This document shows positions 57,484 to 64,000 of a stretch of 64,000 bases of DNA, one piece after another (the first letter of the stretch is position 1; every line of letters starts with the position of its first letter). The DNA lies in the NCBI GenBank assembly GCA_907164885.2, contig OU015501.1, positions 27,858,132 through 27,922,131 of the forward strand, in the 5' to 3' direction. The notes beneath the pieces are model-generated. The model was not told the origin of the DNA. It saw only the letters and a program-made list of their open reading frames with translations, and did not search any database. The position numbers and the translations under genes were made by a program. The stretch is from Dolomedes plantarius. Lineage: Eukaryota > Arthropoda > Arachnida > Araneae > Dolomedidae.

Positions 57484-57918
57484 TATAGAGTTTCTATGCT
57501 CACTTCTACCCAGACTTGGGTGTATATAATTTGAAGTGGCACTCTATTTGAATTTGAAGCAAACACAGTTTATACATGAAACAATGTTTATTGAATTCGT
57601 TGCACATATAATTGGCTTTTACAGCAATAAGCATGCGTACTACTTGTACGGAATGTATAAACACAGCTTTCAAGAACAATATATTTTTATACTCACGAAC
57701 AGTAAGTCAAACCAGCAGTACTGCCATGTAAACTTCTGGCCCGCTAAGCACTAGCGCAGGATAACACCTTTTCAACCTTAACAACCTCCTCTTTTTATTA
57801 ATGACGCTGCGTGGTATTTATACTAAGCGCGTATGCCGAAATTAGCATATCTAAAGCAGCTTCTTTAATTCACTCAAAAGTTCGATTCTTGTGAATCGAA
57901 TCTTGTGTATACCTTACA
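57484..57918 (-). repeat. 5' LTR of the gag-only element
   Basis: 435 bp, followed on its outer side by the AGTT duplication and on its inner side by the primer-binding site. Differs from the other LTR at about six bases plus one indel. Confidence 0.9.
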
Positions 57919-58410
57919 AGTTAATCCCAAGCCACTTGTAATAGATGCCAATACAAAATATTGTCCACAATGGTGCCACGAGTGCAAATACTGGTCATGT
58001 AATATTTCGAAAAACGGCATTTGGTTCAATGAATCATTGTTCACATTGTTCCTCGCAATAGGATGTGCGTATGTCTGGAGAACATCTACACAAGCGTAAG
58101 ATTCTGGCTGCCTCATCTCAACTGTCAATTATGGAGGTAGATCTATCAGGGTTTGGGATGGCATCTCATGGTTTTCTTCAGAACCTATTGTAACTCTAAA
58201 AGGGAGATTGAATGGGAAGGACATGTCTAAATTTTTGTTCACTAGTCCATCCTATGGTGCAAACATTGTTTCTTGCAGGAGATGACGTTCTCCAGGATGA
58301 TAATCCCCCTATACATACAGCTAAATCTATCAAGTATTGGTTTGAAGACCATGAAAAAGTCAAACATCGTATCTTGCCCTCTACAATACCCTCCGACTAT
58401 ATATGATCTA
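57919..58410 (+). pseudogene. Tc1-like transposase, catalytic part after the LTR insertion
   Basis: The frame starting in the AGTT site reads VNPKPLVIDANTKYCPQWCH. It is followed by NGIWFNESLFTLF, where the first catalytic DES box has become NES (Asp to Asn), then by VWRTSTQA. A second frame carries ISWFSSEPIVTLKGRLNGKD (about 58155-58215). A third has LFLAGDDVLQDDNPPIHTAK (about 58270-58330), corresponding to the Q-D-D-N-A-P-x-H motif of the second catalytic Asp. Stops and frameshifts separate them. The SPDLNxIE region is no longer clear. Confidence 0.8.
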
Positions 58411-59326
58411 ACCACTGTGAACTGTATAATTGGATAGAGCTAGGTATCGATATTCATCACATCATATCTACAGGAACTTTCATGATTTTTCCCCGAAGAA
58501 TGGTATAATATATTCTTAACCACTATTCATGACTTGCATAATCCGATTCCGAGGTGAATCAGGTGGTATTACATGACAAAGTGATCCTGCGAGGAATTAA
58601 TAAAGGTTTTCATGATGTTTCTTAGTGTTCCCATTATTTTGATAACCACCTGTATATATATATACAGTCAAACCCGCTTAATGGAATATCGGTTAAAAGA
58701 ATATCCCGTTTAATGTAATAAATTTTCAATGTCCCAAACCGTAGTAATTTGTTTCTGTGTTAAATTTCCCGGTTAATGGAATATATTGTTTTGAAGTTAT
58801 CCCGCTTAAAGGAATAATTTTTAGCCATGACGATATCGATCTTTTTCTATTTCGCTCACTCCTTTTCAGAATTTTTTTCTGTAAAGTGCAATAATAAATG
58901 TGCAGTAACTTAATGTCTTTCAAAGCAATTTTGTCACTTCGCAGAAAGTGTCCAATCACAGGAAATGGGGATTTCTTCGATTTTGAAGGGCAATACATTG
59001 TCGTTGCTGTTTTTGCTAGCCCTCCCCCCCTCCCCGTATTGCTCTGCCGCTGGCCTACGTTTCCCTATTCAGAGAATGAACAATAAGCTTCACCCCCAGA
59101 TCTAGAAAATGAGTGGGTGTGTGAAGGAAATGTGAAACTTCAACAGGTCCTTATCTTGAAGGGGACGTGGATTACCAACTGTAACGAATCTCTTCGGAGA
59201 AGCGCAACATTTAACTTGGGGGTCTCTAGCCTTGAACATTTAACTGTACATTTTCTACGGCGATTAGTTCGACAGTTCGCTTTCGTGAAATCAGTAATCT
59301 TTCTTGTGCTTTACAATTTCTTTGAG

Positions 59327-60793
59327 ATGAAAAGATCTTACTTTAAAAGTAAAAGTAAAAGTCATAGAGTTTGCAAAACTAAATAAGTGTACGCAATTAG
59401 AACTCTCAAAAAAGTTTGAGATATCCCAAGCTCAAGTTTCGAAATAGTTAAAAAATAAAGAAAAAGCCTTGAACGACTGGAAATGCAATAAAAATTTTAA
59501 TCAAAAACGAAAACGTACAGGAAAAGAATCTGAAGTTGAAGATGCTCTTCTTCAGTGGTTTGCTGAAAAACGAGCTTGTAATGTTCCTATTACTGGATTA
59601 TTATTGAATCAGAAAGCTGATTTAGCACAACAGTTATATATAATTGATTTTAAAGCTAAAAATGGTTGGTTGTGCAGATGGAAAGCAAGAAGCCATATTT
59701 CTTTCAAAAAAATTCACGGTGAAGCAAGTGATGCTGATGAAGCCGCTGCCAGTTCTTGGAAAAATGTAGTATTACCTGCTTTATTACAAGACTACAGTTC
59801 TTCTTGTATCTATAACTGTGACGAAACAGCACTTTATTACAGAGAAATGCCTGATGGGACTTTGTGCTTAAAAGGTGAAAAAGTTGCTGGAGGAAAAATC
59901 CCGAAAGACAGACTGACAGTTTTATGCTGTAGTAATGCTGACGGCAGTCATAATATGCCTGTTTTTGTAATCGGGAAATCCAAAAGCCCACTATGTTTTA
60001 GAGGTGTAAAATCCCTTCCAGTTAAATACGAAGCGAATTCAAAAGCTTGGATGACTGCTAATTTCTTTCAAAACTGGTTAGTGTCATTTGACAATGAGAT
60101 GAATAAGATGAAAAGAAAAGCTATCCTTTTTATCGATAATTGTCAAGACCACAAAGTCGACGTAAGACTAGAAAATGTAGCACTCCATTTTTTGCCTCCT
60201 TATACTACAGCTATTTTACAGCCAATGGACCAGGGAATTATATCACTTTTTAAGAGGAATTATAGAAAAGAAATCGTTAAAAAGATCATAGCTTGCATAG
60301 ATAATACTAGTGGATTTTCTATCAATAGCTCAACTTGTAAAATTATTCGAAACATTTCAATTCTTACAGCTGTTCATATGATGAACAAATCCTGGAATAA
60401 TATTTCCTTTGGCGCAATAAAAAGTTGTTTCGTAAAATGTAAATTTTCAACACACGTAACAAATGATGAATTAAATGATGAATCAATTACAACGCAAATT
60501 ATTTACCACCAGAAGGAATGACAGAAGAAAATTTTTCCAATTTTGTAAACTTCGACAATGACTTGGTAGAATGTGGTGAAACTTCAGACCCTCAATTTCA
60601 TCAAAGCGAAGTCTATGAAGATGAATTTGATGAAGAATGTACCATTAAAAAGGTTCCGTCACATGTTGAAGTTAATAACGCTTGTGATATTTTAAGACGT
60701 TTCTTGGAAACGAAGCCAAATGCAGACTTTTATTTATTTTATAAACTAGAAAATCAAATAACAGATTTGCTGCATTCACAGAACAGTAAATAG
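59327..60793 (+). pseudogene. Tigger/pogo transposase, lightly damaged
   Basis: DDE-type transposase with a CENP-B-like DNA-binding region. The N-terminal HTH at about 59346-59465 (VIEFAKLNKCTQLELSKKF, then SQAQVSK) is interrupted by a TAG at 59445-59447 and probably by a frameshift in the AAAGT repeat near 59350. From 59469 a 350-codon frame runs through the CENP-B second HTH and the catalytic core. The three catalytic Asp are present: YNCDETALYY (118), LFIDNCQDH (223) and LQPMDQGI (254), a DD30D spacing. Near 60510 the frame shifts by one base into a second ORF (60518-60793) with a short acidic C-terminal tail. A single stop and about two frameshifts separate it from a full-length protein. 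Confidence 0.9.
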
Positions 60794-61027
60794 TCTAAAA
60801 TATCCGACTTCTTTAGCAACAAATAAGTAAGTAACATTGCAATTATTTCCAAAAAACAAGTAATATAAAAAAATTTTTTAAAGTCAATTCCTACTTAGGT
60901 CAACAAAGAAAAATTTGAGTGTAAACTAATAGTAGGAATTGAAAAAAAGGATTGCCTGCCAGAACCTTGCCTACTGTGCAAGATTAGGAGGGGGGGGGGG
61001 GGAAAGAGAGAGAAAATGTTTGTCAGG
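60794..61027. other. 3' flank of the transposase inside the Tigger element
   Basis: Short non-coding stretch containing a G13-type run and GA repeats at about 60988-61015. Confidence 0.5.
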
Positions 61028-61095
61028 TTGGGGATTCGATCCCGCAACCTACAGGACGGGAAGAGCCCGCGCTACTGCAGTGCTACCGTTTACAC
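61028..61095 (-). repeat. tRNA-like segment on the minus strand
   Basis: The minus strand reads GGTAGCACTGCAGTAGCGCG (A-box-like) and GGTTGCGGGATCGAATCCCC (B box in a stable T-arm-like stem). A CGGGCTCTTCCCG hairpin sits between them, where an anticodon arm would be. The flanks do not form an acceptor stem, so it is probably a tRNA pseudogene or SINE head within the Tigger element. Confidence 0.5.
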
Positions 61096-61573
61096 AGTAA
61101 GAAGAGGGAAATTACTATTCAAGAGCAAGAGACGCTCTAGGTCTAAAACTAAAATTGATTAATTAAATTTAATTAATGAATTAACATTTGAAAAACTGTA
61201 TTAACATCAAGTGTCATCCACTAAAAGTTTAAAAAAATGTATTTGAACTTGAGTGGATGAATAAAATGTATTTTATTAAATGTATTTGAAAATTTGAACA
61301 AGATATATATATATAGAGAGAGTGTGAACTAATAGTAGGAATTGAATTAAGGGAAATTTGTATATTCTACAATAAAATTAGCTCATTTTTCATCAATTTT
61401 CTAAATTTTAATGTGTTTAAATTGTTTCTTACTTTTAATTAATAATTGTTTGTTAATTATAATAGTTTAAATATGCCTATGGTTTAGGTAATTTTTAATG
61501 CTTTCTAGGTTTAACTGTAACCTTAAACATTGTGGGCGTGTCAGTGTGATCCCGGATAATGGAATATCCCGCT

Positions 61574-61651
<78 letters not shown>
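61574..61651. repeat. TA microsatellite
   Basis: About 37 TA units at the junction between the Tigger element and the next Tc1. Confidence 0.95.
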
Positions 61652-61655
<4 letters not shown>

Positions 61656-61662
61656 CTATATA

Positions 61663-63167
61663 CACTCATGTCCATAAATTGAGGATAATGCCAGCTCCGG
61701 CAAATAAAGGTTCATAAACAAAACAAACGTGACTTATTCATAAAGCCCATTTATTAATCAAAAGATAAAGAACAAAAAAGATGGTGTATGTATGATACCA
61801 TTCATAAAACCTACAATTTTTGCTCCCTGGAGCAATTGTAAAAAATATCTCCTTTACAAAAACTGAATATTACATGGTTGGTATGATGGTTAATACATTG
61901 TATGTTTCCCATGCGATGAAATACAGTCCGTACAACGCCTAGGCATGCTGAGTATCAAATTATCGAACTGATCTTGGGAAAGATTACTCCACTCAGCAAG
62001 CAATGCTCTCCCAAGTTCCAGTACACATGTAGGATGTGGTTGACGGGCTGTAACTCGTTGGCCAAGCATGTCCCACACGTGCTCTATCGGATTCAAGTAG
62101 GTGAGAATGCTAGCCATTCCATACGGGTGATATCCTCAGATTGAAGACATTCGTTTACGATGTTTGCTCGGTGAGGACGGGCGTTGTCATCCATAAACAC
62201 AAATTCTGCACCCATGGCACCCCTAAACAAACGTACATGTTGTTCCAGAACGATGTCCCGATAAATGTGGCCGTTCATGGTTCCGATTTGAACTTGCAGA
62301 TCTGTTTTGGAGCCCAGTATAATTCCACCCCAAACGAGCAATCCTGCAAAACAATAACGGTGTCGTTCAATGATGCTGTCTTGGTGGTAACGGGTACCTG
62401 GCATTCTCCATATGAAAGTCCGACGTGAATCAGACTGCAAGCTAAACCTGGACTCGCCGGAAAACATCACACAAGCCCACTGCGACGATGTCCACCTTGC
62501 ATGTTCTCTACTCCAGGCTAATCGCAGCCGATAGTGAGTTGCCGTGAGCGGAGCACATCTGACAGGCCTGCGGGTATATATACCAATATTTCCCAAACGT
62601 CTGTACACGGTTTGCCTTGAAACTGTGGTACCCGTGGCTGCAGATAGCTGACGAGACAGGTCGGATGCTGTGCTCCGTCTGCTTCTTTTGGCAGTTACTG
62701 TCAAATACCGGTCTTCATTCGGCGTTGTAACTCGGGGGCGACCTGTACTGTAACGTCTACTGACATTTCCATCATCTGGTAATCGTTGCCGAAGCCTAGG
62801 GATAACACTTTTGGCAATTCCAAACTCCTTGGATACTTCCATCTGAGTACGCCCACATTCCAGGCGGCCGATAATTCTACCACGTAAAAAATCATCCGCA
62901 TGCGTCCTCTGTGTCATTACTATTCGGTTATGGCACTGAGCGGCTTACAGACCGCTTGTGAACAATTTTACTTCTTTGCCACCATTCTTTATATACCCCT
63001 CTCTTAAACTCTCGTCATTGTGACGTACTATCGGTGCCATCTGGTGGCTTGCTGTAATTTGCATATTATTCTGGAAGATGTGTGTGACAATTCTACAGGG
63101 GAAATTTTTACTTTAGAGTTCGATTTCCGTGTGATTCTAAATTATCCTTAATTTATGGACATGGGTG
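61663..63167 (-). mobile_element. Tc1-like transposon, complete ends (1505 bp)
   Basis: The terminal repeats are CACTCATGTCCATAAATT and CACCCATGTCCATAAATT (17 of 18), with TA on both sides (61661-61662 and 63168-63169). Full size for a Tc1. It encloses one transposase gene on the minus strand that is nearly intact in length but inactivated. Confidence 0.95.
61893..62917 (-). pseudogene. Tc1-like DD34E transposase with one frameshift and a lost catalytic Asp
   Basis: The ATG at 62917 opens a 274-codon frame: paired-type HTH (ADDFLRGRIIGRLECGRTQM, then SKEFGIAKSVIPRLRQR), GRPRVTTPNEDRYLTV linker, second HTH, and catalytic domain. The first catalytic motif, usually F(S/T)DESRF, reads FSGESRF, an Asp-to-Gly change. 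The second is FVFMDDNARPH. Near 62100 one base is missing inside the usual SPDLNPIEH motif, so the frame ends at FSPT. The remainder (YLNPIEHVWDML and on to SSHGKHTMY) continues in the next frame to 61890. Spacing from the second Asp to the Glu of NPIE is 34 residues if the missing base is allowed for. With two lesions, it would not be active. Confidence 0.93.
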
Positions 63168-64000
63168 TATATAATAAAGTTGGTAGTCTTCAGTTAAACT
63201 GCTTATATTCTAGAAACTATAAAAATATGTCTATAATCTGGTAATCGATAAAAATATGTATTCAGAAAATAATAGTGAAATAATAATTCAATGAGTAGAA
63301 CTATAGTAGTTTAATTTTATATGGCTATGCAATCCTTGATAATTAAGGCGATTTATTAATCATTTCTTAGAAGTCCAATCATAAAAATGTTTCTCAAATT
63401 TAACTAGAAGATAGCACGTGTTTCACTACAGCTAAAAATTGAATATGAAAGATTAATTCTAATATTTTTTTTCAACTATGCATTTCCTTAAGACTGGTAC
63501 TTATTCACCAATAGTTGGTTCAATTATAGTTTAAAAAATAATATCTCGCTTATATTTTGCCGAAAGTAGGCATGGCATCATTTTTTAAAATAAAGATTGA
63601 GCAAATAATTTTATTTGATGGAAAAGCTTTGATTGTGAAAAGTTGATTGAAATGGTTGCGTTACCCTACTTTTTGAAATGGTCAATTATATATATATATA
63701 TATATATAAATGAATGATTTATCTTTTTTTCCACGTGGCGGGCACTTATCGTAACGTAGGGGGTGTAAAGCGTTGATCGAGGTAGCAATCGACTCAACAA
63801 AAAATCACAGCCAAATAAATTAAAAGCGACGAATTTATTTCAATTCGGAGGGGAAAATTTGGAGATTGAAGATCCGTTACACAGTTAATGAAAGTCCTCT
63901 AAAATGACGACTGAGTCCGTTAGGAGGAGTTACCACTTGGAGTTTCGCTAATTCAATATCATCGAATAGTTCGTTGAAATTAGAGCAAGTCCCTCGATTT
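63168..64000. other. Unrecognised sequence at the window edge
   Basis: AT-rich up to a TA run at about 63687-63708, then a GC-richer block from about 63730 to the end. That block could be the edge of another element such as an LTR on the minus strand, but no ends are visible. Confidence 0.4.

Larger units (their letters stand above)
54333..57918 (-). mobile_element. Full-length but gag-only LTR retrotransposon
   Basis: The two LTRs (54333-54768 and 57484-57918) are nearly identical: about six substitutions and one small indel by eye. AGTT flanks both outer ends (54329-54332 and 57919-57922). On the minus strand the order is LTR, primer-binding site, a 680-codon Gag-like ORF, a non-coding stretch, a purine-rich tract, LTR. 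The 2.7-kb interior has no protease, reverse transcriptase, RNase H or integrase. It is therefore a non-autonomous element of the TR-GAG type that would need pol from a relative. Confidence 0.9.
53799..58652 (+). mobile_element. Tc1-like transposon split by an LTR retrotransposon
   Basis: The ends are AGGTAGTTATCAAAATAATG on the left and CAGGTGGTTATCAAAATAAT on the right (minus strand), with TA outside. Removing the insert at 54333-57918 and one AGTT leaves about 1.26 kb holding a decayed Tc1 transposase. The right end is only 12 bp from the left end of the Tigger element at 58665. Confidence 0.85.
58665..61577 (+). mobile_element. Tigger/pogo transposon with iterated terminal motifs
   Basis: Starts after TA with CAGTCAAACCCGCTTAATGG. 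The motif CCCGxTTAATGGAATAT recurs at 58673, 58690, 58705, 58768 and 58801 on the left and at 61551 and 61568 on the right. It encloses a Tigger transposase. The right terminal repeat is lost in, or replaced by, the TA microsatellite beginning at about 61574, so the right boundary is approximate. Confidence 0.8.

Noticed and set aside
63730..64000. Possible LTR or proviral edge at the window end
   Set aside because: Composition shifts, but neither TG/CA ends nor a clear primer-binding site could be identified.

Overview
The window looks like a transposon-rich, AT-rich, gene-poor stretch of an arthropod nuclear genome, probably an arachnid (spider). Three things point to a eukaryote: an intron-type splice acceptor before the one host exon, tRNA-derived SINEs, and many DNA transposons and LTR elements in various states of decay. 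The spider assignment is inferred from the general look of the Tc1, mariner, SINE and glycogen-targeting sequences and was not tested. I see no operons, CRISPR arrays or prokaryotic signals.

Only one convincing host gene is visible: the last (or only) coding exon of a protein phosphatase 1 glycogen-targeting subunit (PPP1R3 type; RVxF motif plus CBM21 domain) at 5280-6133 on the + strand, with its 3' UTR running to about 6900. Nearly everything else that can be named is mobile DNA.

Layout. 1-661: end of a decayed Helitron helicase. 1.6-4.3 kb: hAT ends and a non-autonomous Helitron. 5.3-6.9 kb: PPP1R3 exon and 3' UTR. 7-15.3 kb: a mariner deletion derivative, several copies of a TTAA-flanked inverted-repeat element (one split by a 514-bp solo LTR), a Tigger-like fragment and small MITEs. 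16.3-18.6 kb: a mariner split by a PIF/Harbinger element that still carries MADF and transposase remnants. 18.9-19.2 kb: a SINE. 22.3-24.8 kb: a nearly full-length hAT. 26.4-28.6 kb: a Tc1 directly followed by a second Helitron copy. 30-36.6 kb: Tc1 fragments and a second MITE family. 37.3-40.4 kb: two SINEs and two short hATs. 40.7-42.9 kb: a 1.45-kb solo LTR sitting inside the terminal repeat of a MITE. 46-50.4 kb: a hAT, two MITE copies, a 28-bp minisatellite and a third Helitron copy. 51.1-52.7 kb: a second solo LTR of the long-LTR family. 53.8-58.65 kb: a Tc1 interrupted by a young LTR retrotransposon that encodes only a Gag-like protein. 58.7-61.6 kb: a Tigger/pogo element. 61.7-63.2 kb: a Tc1 with complete ends and a broken transposase.

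The elements do not form a pathway; they form an insertion history. At least four nestings can be ordered: LTR element in Tc1, Harbinger in mariner, and two solo LTRs in two MITEs. Many boundaries lie in TA runs. The items most worth a second look are the gag-only LTR element, the Helitron family with its 3' hairpin, the two TTAA-ended MITE families, and the long-LTR solo LTR pair with exact 5-bp target duplications.
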